Shown here: piece by piece, positions 39,469 to 52,369 of the stretch
Position numbering within the stretch: position 1 is the stretch's first letter
Layout of the letters: each line of letters opens with the position of its first letter
Assembly: GCF_963678635.1 (NCBI RefSeq)
Contig: NC_087067.1
Coordinates: 34,138,401-34,202,400 of the forward strand
Length of the DNA stretch: 64,000 nucleotides
Direction of reading: 5' to 3'
Source: Symsagittifera roscoffensis
Taxonomy: Eukaryota > Xenacoelomorpha > Acoela > Convolutidae
Made by a program: the position numbers and the translations under genes
The notes under the pieces: model-generated
What the model saw: the letters and a program-made list of their open reading frames with translations, nothing else
The model's database searches: none
What the model was told of the DNA's origin: nothing

Positions 39469-39586
39469 GCCTACAACACCTGGTGTTCCCAGGCGGTCTC
39501 CCATCCAAGTACTAACCAGGCCCAATGTTGCTTAACTTCGGTGATCGGACGAGAACCGGTGCATTCAACATGGTATGGTCGTAGGC
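39469..39586 (-). rRNA. 5S ribosomal RNA (unit 31)
   Basis: Type-A unit; first G170 unit of the G-G-A-A pattern. Confidence 0.97.
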
Positions 39587-40746
39587 ATTTGAGTTACTCC
39601 GCTTTCACTTATATCCTTACTAGCATATGTCTATGTACATTAGTTTTAAAACACTCGCCCTCGCGCGAGAGTAAAAATATGCTCTTATACCATGTAAAAT
39701 TTTGCACGCTCACGTTATAATTTATGCATTTCAAACAAAATTTTGAAAATTGACATTGTTTGGAATTTTTTTGGCCCAATGTGTTAAATGGCCAAATCGG
39801 CTGGTCAAAACCTATGGAGCGTGTACAAGGTGCCTTGAATGACCATTTATGGCATGATAGCCGCACATTCACTGTAAGTGGCATATGAATGGATACCAGC
39901 CAGGATACTGTCAGTTGCTTTTAGCCTAATTGTTGTGATAAACTTATTAAATAGGTAAGTATTCAAATCTATTTGATAAGTTTTCTTTGAATGCACTCTG
40001 CGACAGCGGAGGGCAGCCCAATTCTCTTAAAAAATGCAAGAAAAAAAATTGCACTAACTTAAAAGTTAGCTTTTAGGCCAATTTTCGTCCAAAATGGCCG
40101 AAATTCGGGTCCCCCCAAATTTTCAACTGATGATTACTCCACGTACACTTAAGCTACAAACGTCGTTTTGGGCTCGTTGGAATCGTCCTGAGCTATAATT
40201 TATGAAACAAGATGAAAAAAATGATGTTTCAACGAAAAAAACCAAAAATTTTGAAAATTTCATTTTTTGCACCACGCTCGATTAGGCTTAACTTTTTGGC
40301 ATCACCGAGATTTCAAAAGCTTATAACTTTGTGTTGGACCGACGAAATTGGTTCATTTTCTCAGTCCCCCAAGATTTGACCATGATCTTATGATCCAAAT
40401 AATAAAATTTGAAAATTTTAAAATTTTTGGGCAAGTTATGGCCGTTCGCGCAATTCACCAGGCTCGATTGGGCTTAACTTTTTGACATCACCGAAATTCA
40501 AAAGGCTATAACTCAAAGACCCCAAAAGTTATCTCCAATATTTTTGGCCTATCAGCAGCTGATTGTACACAAAATTGATACTGCAAAAGAAATTTTTCGG
40601 TTTTCTGTTGTTTTGACCAAAATTTGACCCATTGAAAATTTTTGCACCACGCTCGATTAGGCTTAACTTTTTGACATCACCGAACTTTAAACAGCAATAA
40701 CTCTTAGCGTATAAAAGTAAAAGAGATACTTTTGCTTTAAATAAAA

Positions 40747-40864
40747 GCCTACAACACCTGGTGTTCCCAGGCGGTCTCCCATCCAAGTACTAACCAGGCC
40801 CAATGTTGCTTAACTTCGGTGATCGGACGAGAACCGGTGCATTCAACATGGTATGGTCGTAGGC
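40747..40864 (-). rRNA. 5S ribosomal RNA (unit 32)
   Basis: Type-A unit (G170). Confidence 0.97.
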
Positions 40865-42024
40865 ATTTGAGTTACTCCGCTTTCACTTATATCCTTACTA
40901 GCATATGTCTATGTACATTAGTTTTAAAACACTCGCCCTCGCGCGAGAGTAAAAATATGCTCTTATACCATGTAAAATTTTGCACGCTCACGTTATAATT
41001 TATGCATTTCAAACAAAATTTTGAAAATTGACATTGTTTGGAATTTTTTTGACCCAATGTGTTAAATGGCCAAATCGGCTGGTCAAAACCTATGGAGCGT
41101 GTACAAGGTGCCTTGAATGACCATTTATGGCATGATAGCCGCACATTCACTGTAAGTGGCATATGAATGGATACCAGCCAGGATACTGTCAGTTGCTTTT
41201 AGCCTAATTGTTGTGATAAACTTATTAAATAGGTAAGTATTCAAATCTATTTGATAAGTTTTCTTTGAATGCACTCTGCGACAGCGGAGGGCAGCCCAAT
41301 TCTCTTAAAAAATGCAAGAAAAAAAATTGCACTAACTTAAAAGTTAGCTTTTAGGCCAATTTTCGTCCAAAATGGCCGAAATTCGGGTCCCCCCAAATTT
41401 TCAACTGATGATTACTCCACGTACACTTAAGCTACAAACGTCGTTTTGGGCTCGTTGGAATCGTCCTGAGCTATAATTTATGAAACAAGATGAAAAAAAT
41501 GATGTTTCAACGAAAAAAACCAAAAATTTTGAAAATTTCATTTTTTGCACCACGCTCGATTAGGCTTAACTTTTTGGCATCACCGAGATTTCAAAAGCTT
41601 ATAACTTTGTGTTGGACCGACGAAATTGGTTCATTTTCTCAGTCCCCCAAGATTTGACCATGATCTTATGATCCAAATAATAAAATTTGAAAATTTTAAA
41701 ATTTTTGGGCAAGTTATGGCCGTTCGCGCAATTCACCAGGCTCGATTGGGCTTAACTTTTTGACATCACCGAAATTCAAAAGGCTATAACTCAAAGACCC
41801 CAAAAGTTATCTCCAATATTTTTGGCCTATCAGCAGCTGATTGTACACAAAATTGATACTGCAAAAGAAATTTTTCGGTTTTCTGTTGTTTTGACCAAAA
41901 TTTGACCCATTGAAAATTTTTGCACCACGCTCGATTAGGCTTAACTTTTTGACATCACCGAACTTTAAACAGCAATAACTCTTAGCGTATAAAAGTAAAA
42001 GAGATACTTTTGCTTTAAATAAAA

Positions 42025-42142
42025 GCCTACAACACCTGGTGTTCCCAGGCGGTCTCCCATCCAAGTACTAACCAGGCCCAATGTTGCTTAACTTCGGTGA
42101 TCGGACGAGAACCGGTGCATTCAACATGGTATGGTCGTAGGC
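42025..42142 (-). rRNA. 5S ribosomal RNA (unit 33)
   Basis: A170 with C420 and A591: the type-B change at 170 separated from its partners. Confidence 0.97.
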
Positions 42143-43302
42143 ATTTGAGTTACTCCGCTTTCACTTATATCCTTACTAGCATATGTCTATGTACATTAGT
42201 TTTAAAACACTCGCCCTCGCGCGAGAGTAAAAATATGCTCTTATACCATGTAAAATTTTGCACGCTCACGTTATAATTTATGCATTTCAAACAAAATTTT
42301 GAAAATTGACATTGTTTGGAATTTTTTTGACCCAATGTGTTAAATGGCCAAATCGGCTGGTCAAAACCTATGGAGCGTGTACAAGGTGCCTTGAATGACC
42401 ATTTATGGCATGATAGCCGCACATTCACTGTAAGTGGCATATGAATGGATACCAGCCAGGATACTGTCAGTTGCTTTTAGCCTAATTGTTGTGATAAACT
42501 TATTAAATAGGTAAGTATTCAAATCTATTTGATAAGTTTTCTTTGAATGCACTCTGCGACAGCGGAGGGCAGCCCAATTCTCTTAAAAAATGCAAGAAAA
42601 AAAATTGCACTAACTTAAAAGTTAGCTTTTAGGCCAATTTTCGTCCAAAATGGCCGAAATTCGGGTCCCCCCAAATTTTCAACTGATGATTACTCCACGT
42701 ACACTTAAGCTACAAACGTCGTTTTGGGCTCGTTGGAATCGTCCTGAGCTATAATTTATGAAACAAGATGAAAAAAATGATGTTTCAACGAAAAAAACCA
42801 AAAATTTTGAAAATTTCATTTTTTGCACCACGCTCGATTAGGCTTAACTTTTTGGCATCACCGAGATTTCAAAAGCTTATAACTTTGTGTTGGACCGACG
42901 AAATTGGTTCATTTTCTCAGTCCCCCAAGATTTGACCATGATCTTATGATCCAAATAATAAAATTTGAAAATTTTAAAATTTTTGGGCAAGTTATGGCCG
43001 TTCGCGCAATTCACCAGGCTCGATTGGGCTTAACTTTTTGACATCACCGAAATTCAAAAGGCTATAACTCAAAGACCCCAAAAGTTATCTCCAATATTTT
43101 TGGCCTATCAGCAGCTGATTGTACACAAAATTGATACTGCAAAAGAAATTTTTCGGTTTTCTGTTGTTTTGACCAAAATTTGACCCATTGAAAATTTTTG
43201 CACCACGCTCGATTAGGCTTAACTTTTTGACATCACCGAACTTTAAACAGCAATAACTCTTAGCGTATAAAAGTAAAAGAGATACTTTTGCTTTAAATAA
43301 AA

Positions 43303-43420
43303 GCCTACAACACCTGGTGTTCCCAGGCGGTCTCCCATCCAAGTACTAACCAGGCCCAATGTTGCTTAACTTCGGTGATCGGACGAGAACCGGTGCATTC
43401 AACATGGTATGGTCGTAGGC
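43303..43420 (-). rRNA. 5S ribosomal RNA (unit 34)
   Basis: Same variants as unit 33. Confidence 0.97.
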
Positions 43421-44580
43421 ATTTGAGTTACTCCGCTTTCACTTATATCCTTACTAGCATATGTCTATGTACATTAGTTTTAAAACACTCGCCCTCGCGC
43501 GAGAGTAAAAATATGCTCTTATACCATGTAAAATTTTGCACGCTCACGTTATAATTTATGCATTTCAAACAAAATTTTGAAAATTGACATTGTTTGGAAT
43601 TTTTTTGGCCCAATGTGTTAAATGGCCAAATCGGCTGGTCAAAACCTATGGAGCGTGTACAAGGTGCCTTGAATGACCATTTATGGCATGATAGCCGCAC
43701 ATTCACTGTAAGTGGCATATGAATGGATACCAGCCAGGATACTGTCAGTTGCTTTTAGCCTAATTGTTGTGATAAACTTATTAAATAGGTAAGTATTCAA
43801 ATCTATTTGATAAGTTTTCTTTGAATGCACTCTGCGACAGCGGAGGGCAGCCCAATTCTCTTAAAAAATGCAAGAAAAAAAATTGCACTAACTTAAAAGT
43901 TAGCTTTTAGGCCAATTTTCGTCCAAAATGGCCGAAATTCGGGTCCCCCCAAATTTTCAACTGATGATTACTCCACGTACACTTAAGCTACAAACGTCGT
44001 TTTGGGCTCGTTGGAATCGTCCTGAGCTATAATTTATGAAACAAGATGAAAAAAATGATGTTTCAACGAAAAAAACCAAAAATTTTGAAAATTTCATTTT
44101 TTGCACCACGCTCGATTAGGCTTAACTTTTTGGCATCACCGAGATTTCAAAAGCTTATAACTTTGTGTTGGACCGACGAAATTGGTTCATTTTCTCAGTC
44201 CCCCAAGATTTGACCATGATCTTATGATCCAAATAATAAAATTTGAAAATTTTAAAATTTTTGGGCAAGTTATGGCCGTTCGCGCAATTCACCAGGCTCG
44301 ATTGGGCTTAACTTTTTGACATCACCGAAATTCAAAAGGCTATAACTCAAAGACCCCAAAAGTTATCTCCAATATTTTTGGCCTATCAGCAGCTGATTGT
44401 ACACAAAATTGATACTGCAAAAGAAATTTTTCGGTTTTCTGTTGTTTTGACCAAAATTTGACCCATTGAAAATTTTTGCACCACGCTCGATTAGGCTTAA
44501 CTTTTTGACATCACCGAACTTTAAACAGCAATAACTCTTAGCGTATAAAAGTAAAAGAGATACTTTTGCTTTAAATAAAA

Positions 44581-44698
44581 GCCTACAACACCTGGTGTTC
44601 CCAGGCGGTCTCCCATCCAAGTACTAACCAGGCCCAATGTTGCTTAACTTCGGTGATCGGACGAGAACCGGTGCATTCAACATGGTATGGTCGTAGGC
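44581..44698 (-). rRNA. 5S ribosomal RNA (unit 35)
   Basis: G170 unit. Confidence 0.97.
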
Positions 44699-45858
44699 AT
44701 TTGAGTTACTCCGCTTTCACTTATATCCTTACTAGCATATGTCTATGTACATTAGTTTTAAAACACTCGCCCTCGCGCGAGAGTAAAAATATGCTCTTAT
44801 ACCATGTAAAATTTTGCACGCTCACGTTATAATTTATGCATTTCAAACAAAATTTTGAAAATTGACATTGTTTGGAATTTTTTTGGCCCAATGTGTTAAA
44901 TGGCCAAATCGGCTGGTCAAAACCTATGGAGCGTGTACAAGGTGCCTTGAATGACCATTTATGGCATGATAGCCGCACATTCACTGTAAGTGGCATATGA
45001 ATGGATACCAGCCAGGATACTGTCAGTTGCTTTTAGCCTAATTGTTGTGATAAACTTATTAAATAGGTAAGTATTCAAATCTATTTGATAAGTTTTCTTT
45101 GAATGCACTCTGCGACAGCGGAGGGCAGCCCAATTCTCTTAAAAAATGCAAGAAAAAAAATTGCACTAACTTAAAAGTTAGCTTTTAGGCCAATTTTCGT
45201 CCAAAATGGCCGAAATTCGGGTCCCCCCAAATTTTCAACTGATGATTACTCCACGTACACTTAAGCTACAAACGTCGTTTTGGGCTCGTTGGAATCGTCC
45301 TGAGCTATAATTTATGAAACAAGATGAAAAAAATGATGTTTCAACGAAAAAAACCAAAAATTTTGAAAATTTCATTTTTTGCACCACGCTCGATTAGGCT
45401 TAACTTTTTGGCATCACCGAGATTTCAAAAGCTTATAACTTTGTGTTGGACCGACGAAATTGGTTCATTTTCTCAGTCCCCCAAGATTTGACCATGATCT
45501 TATGATCCAAATAATAAAATTTGAAAATTTTAAAATTTTTGGGCAAGTTATGGCCGTTCGCGCAATTCACCAGGCTCGATTGGGCTTAACTTTTTGACAT
45601 CACCGAAATTCAAAAGGCTATAACTCAAAGACCCCAAAAGTTATCTCCAATATTTTTGGCCTATCAGCAGCTGATTGTACACAAAATTGATACTGCAAAA
45701 GAAATTTTTCGGTTTTCTGTTGTTTTGACCAAAATTTGACCCATTGAAAATTTTTGCACCACGCTCGATTAGGCTTAACTTTTTGACATCACCGAACTTT
45801 AAACAGCAATAACTCTTAGCGTATAAAAGTAAAAGAGATACTTTTGCTTTAAATAAAA

Positions 45859-45976
45859 GCCTACAACACCTGGTGTTCCCAGGCGGTCTCCCATCCAAGT
45901 ACTAACCAGGCCCAATGTTGCTTAACTTCGGTGATCGGACGAGAACCGGTGCATTCAACATGGTATGGTCGTAGGC
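45859..45976 (-). rRNA. 5S ribosomal RNA (unit 36)
   Basis: G170 unit. Confidence 0.97.
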
Positions 45977-47136
45977 ATTTGAGTTACTCCGCTTTCACTT
46001 ATATCCTTACTAGCATATGTCTATGTACATTAGTTTTAAAACACTCGCCCTCGCGCGAGAGTAAAAATATGCTCTTATACCATGTAAAATTTTGCACGCT
46101 CACGTTATAATTTATGCATTTCAAACAAAATTTTGAAAATTGACATTGTTTGGAATTTTTTTGACCCAATGTGTTAAATGGCCAAATCGGCTGGTCAAAA
46201 CCTATGGAGCGTGTACAAGGTGCCTTGAATGACCATTTATGGCATGATAGCCGCACATTCACTGTAAGTGGCATATGAATGGATACCAGCCAGGATACTG
46301 TCAGTTGCTTTTAGCCTAATTGTTGTGATAAACTTATTAAATAGGTAAGTATTCAAATCTATTTGATAAGTTTTCTTTGAATGCACTCTGCGACAGCGGA
46401 GGGCAGCCCAATTCTCTTAAAAAATGCAAGAAAAAAAATTGCACTAACTTAAAAGTTAGCTTTTAGGCCAATTTTCGTCCAAAATGGCCGAAATTCGGGT
46501 CCCCCCAAATTTTCAACTGATGATTACTCCACGTACACTTAAGCTACAAACGTCGTTTTGGGCTCGTTGGAATCGTCCTGAGCTATAATTTATGAAACAA
46601 GATGAAAAAAATGATGTTTCAACGAAAAAAACCAAAAATTTTGAAAATTTCATTTTTTGCACCACGCTCGATTAGGCTTAACTTTTTGGCATCACCGAGA
46701 TTTCAAAAGCTTATAACTTTGTGTTGGACCGACGAAATTGGTTCATTTTCTCAGTCCCCCAAGATTTGACCATGATCTTATGATCCAAGTAATAAAATTT
46801 GAAAATTTTAAAATTTTTGGGCAAGTTATGGCCGTTCGCGCAATTCACCAGGCTCGATTGGGCTTAACTTTTTGACATCACCGAAATTCAAAAGGCTATA
46901 ACTCAAAGACCCCAAAAGTTATCTCCAATATTTTTGGCCTATCAGCAGCTGATTGTACACAAAATTGATACTGCAAAAGAAATTTTTCGGTTTTCTGTTG
47001 TTTTGACCAAAATTTGACCCATTGAAAATTTTTGCACCACGCTCGATTAGGCTTAACTTTTTGACATCACCGAACTTTAAACAGCAATAACTCTTAGCGT
47101 ATAAAAGTAAAAGAGATACTTTTGCTTTAAATAAAA

Positions 47137-47254
47137 GCCTACAACACCTGGTGTTCCCAGGCGGTCTCCCATCCAAGTACTAACCAGGCCCAATGTTGCT
47201 TAACTTCGGTGATCGGACGAGAACCGGTGCATTCAACATGGTATGGTCGTAGGC
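47137..47254 (-). rRNA. 5S ribosomal RNA (unit 37)
   Basis: A170 unit; first with CCAAGTAAT replacing CCAAATAAT (near 46788), a change shared by units 37-40. Confidence 0.97.
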
Positions 47255-48408
47255 ATTTGAGTTACTCCGCTTTCACTTATATCCTTACTAGCATATGTAC
47301 ATTAGTTTTAAAACACTCGCCCTCGCGCGAGAGTAAAAATATGCTCTTATACCATGTAAAATTTTGCACGCTCACGTTATAATTTATGCATTTCAAACAA
47401 AATTTTGAAAATTGACATTGTTTGGAATTTTTTTGACCCAATGTGTTAAATGGCCAAATCGGCTGGTCAAAACCTATGGAGCGTGTACAAGGTGCCTTGA
47501 ATGACCATTTATGGCATGATAGCCGCACATTCACTGTAAGTGGCATATGAATGGATACCAGCCAGGATACTGTCAGTTGCTTTTAGCCTAATTGTTGTGA
47601 TAAACTTATTAAATAGGTAAGTATTCAAATCTATTTGATAAGTTTTCTTTGAATGCACTCTGCGACAGCGGAGGGCAGCCCAATTCTCTTAAAAAATGCA
47701 AGAAAAAAAATTGCACTAACTTAAAAGTTAGCTTTTAGGCCAATTTTCGTCCAAAATGGCCGAAATTCGGGTCCCCCCAAATTTTCAACTGATGATTACT
47801 CCACGTACACTTAAGCTACAAACGTCGTTTTGGGCTCGTTGGAATCGTCCTGAGCTATAATTTATGAAACAAGATGAAAAAAATGATGTTTCAACGAAAA
47901 AAACCAAAAATTTTGAAAATTTCATTTTTTGCACCACGCTCGATTAGGCTTAACTTTTTGGCATCACCGAGATTTCAAAAGCTTATAACTTTGTGTTGGA
48001 CCGACGAAATTGGTTCATTTTCTCAGTCCCCCAAGATTTGACCATGATCTTATGATCCAAGTAATAAAATTTGAAAATTTTAAAATTTTTGGGCAAGTTA
48101 TGGCCGTTCGCGCAATTCACCAGGCTCGATTGGGCTTAACTTTTTGACATCACCGAAATTCAAAAGGCTATAACTCAAAGACCCCAAAAGTTATCTCCAA
48201 TATTTTTGGCCTATCAGCAGCTGATTGTACACAAAATTGATACTGCAAAAGAAATTTTTCGGTTTTCTGTTGTTTTGACCAAAATTTGACCCATTGAAAA
48301 TTTTTGCACCACGCTCGATTAGGCTTAACTTTTTGACATCACCGAACTTTAAACAGCAATAACTCTTAGCGTATAAAAGTAAAAGAGATACTTTTGCTTT
48401 AAATAAAA

Positions 48409-48526
48409 GCCTACAACACCTGGTGTTCCCAGGCGGTCTCCCATCCAAGTACTAACCAGGCCCAATGTTGCTTAACTTCGGTGATCGGACGAGAACCGGT
48501 GCATTCAACATGGTATGGTCGTAGGC
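48409..48526 (-). rRNA. 5S ribosomal RNA (unit 38, short unit)
   Basis: Gene intact; the unit lacks 6 spacer bases near 47297. A170 and CCAAGTAAT present. Confidence 0.97.
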
Positions 48527-49686
48527 ATTTGAGTTACTCCGCTTTCACTTATATCCTTACTAGCATATGTCTATGTACATTAGTTTTAAAACACTCGCCC
48601 TCGCGCGAGAGTAAAAATATGCTCTTATACCATGTAAAATTTTGCACGCTCACGTTATAATTTATGCATTTCAAACAAAATTTTGAAAATTGACATTGTT
48701 TGGAATTTTTTTGGCCCAATGTGTTAAATGGCCAAATCGGCTGGTCAAAACCTATGGAGCGTGTACAAGGTGCCTTGAATGACCATTTATGGCATGATAG
48801 CCGCACATTCACTGTAAGTGGCATATGAATGGATACCAGCCAGGATACTGTCAGTTGCTTTTAGCCTAATTGTTGTGATAAACTTATTAAATAGGTAAGT
48901 ATTCAAATCTATTTGATAAGTTTTCTTTGAATGCACTCTGCGACAGCGGAGGGCAGCCCAATTCTCTTAAAAAATGCAAGAAAAAAAATTGCACTAACTT
49001 AAAAGTTAGCTTTTAGGCCAATTTTCGTCCAAAATGGCCGAAATTCGGGTCCCCCCAAATTTTCAACTGATGATTACTCCACGTACACTTAAGCTACAAA
49101 CGTCGTTTTGGGCTCGTTGGAATCGTCCTGAGCTATAATTTATGAAACAAGATGAAAAAAATGATGTTTCAACGAAAAAAACCAAAAATTTTGAAAATTT
49201 CATTTTTTGCACCACGCTCGATTAGGCTTAACTTTTTGGCATCACCGAGATTTCAAAAGCTTATAACTTTGTGTTGGACCGACGAAATTGGTTCATTTTC
49301 TCAGTCCCCCAAGATTTGACCATGATCTTATGATCCAAGTAATAAAATTTGAAAATTTTAAAATTTTTGGGCAAGTTATGGCCGTTCGCGCAATTCACCA
49401 GGCTCGATTGGGCTTAACTTTTTGACATCACCGAAATTCAAAAGGCTATAACTCAAAGACCCCAAAAGTTATCTCCAATATTTTTGGCCTATCAGCAGCT
49501 GATTGTACACAAAATTGATACTGCAAAAGAAATTTTTCGGTTTTCTGTTGTTTTGACCAAAATTTGACCCATTGAAAATTTTTGCACCACGCTCGATTAG
49601 GCTTAACTTTTTGACATCACCGAACTTTAAACAGCAATAACTCTTAGCGTATAAAAGTAAAAGAGATACTTTTGCTTTAAATAAAA

Positions 49687-49804
49687 GCCTACAACACCTG
49701 GTGTTCCCAGGCGGTCTCCCATCCAAGTACTAACCAGGCCCAATGTTGCTTAACTTCGGTGATCGGACGAGAACCGGTGCATTCAACATGGTATGGTCGT
49801 AGGC
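49687..49804 (-). rRNA. 5S ribosomal RNA (unit 39)
   Basis: G170 with CCAAGTAAT. Confidence 0.97.
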
Positions 49805-50132
49805 ATTTGAGTTACTCCGCTTTCACTTATATCCTTACTAGCATATGTCTATGTACATTAGTTTTAAAACACTCGCCCTCGCGCGAGAGTAAAAATATGC
49901 TCTTATACCATGTAAAATTTTGCACGCTCACGTTATAATTTATGCATTTCAAACAAAATTTTGAAAATTGACATTGTTTGGAATTTTTTTGACCCAATGT
50001 GTTAAATGGCCAAATCGGCTGGTCAAAACCTATGGAGCGTGTACAAGGTGCCTTGAATGACCATTTATGGCATGATAGCCGCACATTCACTGTAAGTGGC
50101 ATATGAATGGATACCAGCCAGGATACTGTCAG

Positions 50133-50252
50133 TTGCTTTTAGCCTAATTGTTGTGATAAACTTATTAAATAGGTAAGTATTCAAATCTATTTGATAAGTT
50201 TTCTTTGAATGCACTCTGCGACAGCGGAGGGCAGCCCAATTCTCTTAAAAAA
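50133..50252 (+). ncRNA. Candidate spliced-leader-like small RNA (unit 40, last complete copy)
   Basis: Same sequence as unit 1. The copy of unit 41 would start two bases inside the N gap, so it cannot be read. Confidence 0.35.
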
Positions 50253-50964
50253 TGCAAGAAAAAAAATTGCACTAACTTAAAAGTTAGCTTTTAGGCCAAT
50301 TTTCGTCCAAAATGGCCGAAATTCGGGTCCCCCCAAATTTTCAACTGATGATTACTCCACGTACACTTAAGCTACAAACGTCGTTTTGGGCTCGTTGGAA
50401 TCGTCCTGAGCTATAATTTATGAAACAAGATGAAAAAAATGATGTTTCAACGAAAAAAACCAAAAATTTTGAAAATTTCATTTTTTGCACCACGCTCGAT
50501 TAGGCTTAACTTTTTGGCATCACCGAGATTTCAAAAGCTTATAACTTTGTGTTGGACCGACGAAATTGGTTCATTTTCTCAGTCCCCCAAGATTTGACCA
50601 TGATCTTATGATCCAAGTAATAAAATTTGAAAATTTTAAAATTTTTGGGCAAGTTATGGCCGTTCGCGCAATTCACCAGGCTCGATTGGGCTTAACTTTT
50701 TGACATCACCGAAATTCAAAAGGCTATAACTCAAAGACCCCAAAAGTTATCTCCAATATTTTTGGCCTATCAGCAGCTGATTGTACACAAAATTGATACT
50801 GCAAAAGAAATTTTTCGGTTTTCTGTTGTTTTGACCAAAATTTGACCCATTGAAAATTTTTGCACCACGCTCGATTAGGCTTAACTTTTTGACATCACCG
50901 AACTTTAAACAGCAATAACTCTTAGCGTATAAAAGTAAAAGAGATACTTTTGCTTTAAATAAAA

Positions 50965-51082
50965 GCCTACAACACCTGGTGTTCCCAGGCGGTCTCCCAT
51001 CCAAGTACTAACCAGGCCCAATGTTGCTTAACTTCGGTGATCGGACGAGAACCGGTGCATTCAACATGGTATGGTCGTAGGC
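50965..51082 (-). rRNA. 5S ribosomal RNA (unit 40, last in array)
   Basis: A170 with CCAAGTAAT. The following unit is cut by the N gap before its own 5S gene. Confidence 0.97.
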
Positions 51083-51408
51083 ATTTGAGTTACTCCGCTT
51101 TCACTTATATCCTTACTAGCATATGTCTATGTACATTAGTTTTAAAACACTCGCCCTCGCGCGAGAGTAAAAATATGCTCTTATACCATGTAAAATTTTG
51201 CACGCTCACGTTATAATTTATGCATTTCAAACAAAATTTTGAAAATTGACATTGTTTGGAATTTTTTTGACCCAATGTGTTAAATGGCCAAATCGGCTGG
51301 TCAAAACCTATGGAGCGTGTACAAGGTGCCTTGAATGACCATTTATGGCATGATAGCCGCACATTCACTGTAAGTGGCATATGAATGGATACCAGCCAGG
51401 ATACTGTC

Positions 51409-51608
51409 NNNNNNNNNNNNNNNNNNNNNNNNNNNNNNNNNNNNNNNNNNNNNNNNNNNNNNNNNNNNNNNNNNNNNNNNNNNNNNNNNNNNNNNNNNNN
51501 NNNNNNNNNNNNNNNNNNNNNNNNNNNNNNNNNNNNNNNNNNNNNNNNNNNNNNNNNNNNNNNNNNNNNNNNNNNNNNNNNNNNNNNNNNNNNNNNNNNN
51601 NNNNNNNN
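51409..51608. other. Assembly gap, 200 N
   Basis: Exactly 200 N, probably a placeholder of arbitrary length. The gap falls inside unit 41 of the 5S array, so the real array may continue, and its true distance to the retroelement on the right is unknown. Confidence 0.99.
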
Positions 51609-52369
51609 AAATTATCGAGTTCCTGGAAAATTTTTATATGATCTATCGGAGTGAAGTGGAGAGTAGGTTAAGGTCACTTGCGAAGCATAAGAAGGAGTGG
51701 AAACGGATGGGAGTGAACAATTTGATGGAATTGGTTGAAAAGGGGGTTTTGAAAAAACTGAGGAGTTGGTCTGAATATTTTTTGATGGAGATGGTTCGGA
51801 GTCTGCAAATTCGTCTTAGGGGTTTCTACATTAGGGTTATTAAATTGTGAGATAGAGTATAAAACTGAAATATCTGAGTTAGTATCAGAATTCGTGCTTG
51901 ATGATATATTAATAATCGGAAAATCGGGTGGTGGGAAAGCAAAAAGGGGGTTATTGGGATTTGAGTTTGGAGGTTGGCTGGGTGGGAATTTGAGCGATGT
52001 AGGGATCCAAGATGTCGGCTCATCCTGGGCTAAAAAAATGAATATTTTGAGATTGAAAAGTGGTGGTGTGGGGTTTTTCTATAATTTGTTTGTATGTATT
52101 ATCATTTTGTGGGTGATGTGTCATTATATTTTGTATGGGACTTTGTTGTACATTTGGTCTAGAGTTTGGATTATTTATGATTGCTAGGTTTCGGAAATTA
52201 CGTGGGACTAATGATAATGGATGGTTTTGTTTTTGTGGTAGGGGTGGCAACTGTGGTGCGGTAGGTGTTATCTCTATATTATTATGTTCTTCGTCGTAAG
52301 TGTTCTGTCTTGTGGATATTTTCGAGTTATATTCTTTTATTTGTGCGTCTAGAAGTATTTTGGTTATTG
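51609..52369 (-). other. 3' region of the retroelement, no clear gene
   Basis: On the minus strand two short open frames (52250-52020, 76 codons, and 52023-51826, 65 codons) are rich in Pro, Asn, His and Ser and lie in different frames. They may be a degraded cytoplasmic tail of the env-like protein or an extra 3' frame. The plus-strand frames here mirror them and look non-coding. No LTR or polypurine tract could be recognised with confidence. Confidence 0.35.

Larger units (their letters stand above)
1..51408. repeat. 5S rDNA tandem array, 1278-bp unit, 40 complete copies plus a partial copy
   Basis: The same sequence recurs every 1278 bases in one orientation. Complete units number 40; the 41st stops after 308 bases at the N gap. 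Two units differ in length: unit 19 (from 23005) lacks 14 bases and unit 38 (from 47273) lacks 6. Each unit holds a 5S rRNA gene on the minus strand near its right end, a structured candidate small RNA on the plus strand near position 311-430 of the unit, and AT-rich spacer. Within the spacer, positions 1-310 and 431-1138 of each unit show no credible protein gene. Unit-to-unit differences are rare single substitutions, the pattern expected for rDNA under concerted evolution. Unit numbers used below count from the left; unit positions are those of unit 1. Confidence 0.98.

Noticed and set aside
1-51408. CRISPR array
   Set aside because: The period is 1278 bp with nearly identical units and no short repeat/spacer structure; the unit contains a 5S rRNA gene.
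51374-51850. 158-codon plus-strand frame across the gap
   Set aside because: Mostly N; the readable parts are antisense to the retroelement or inside the 5S spacer.
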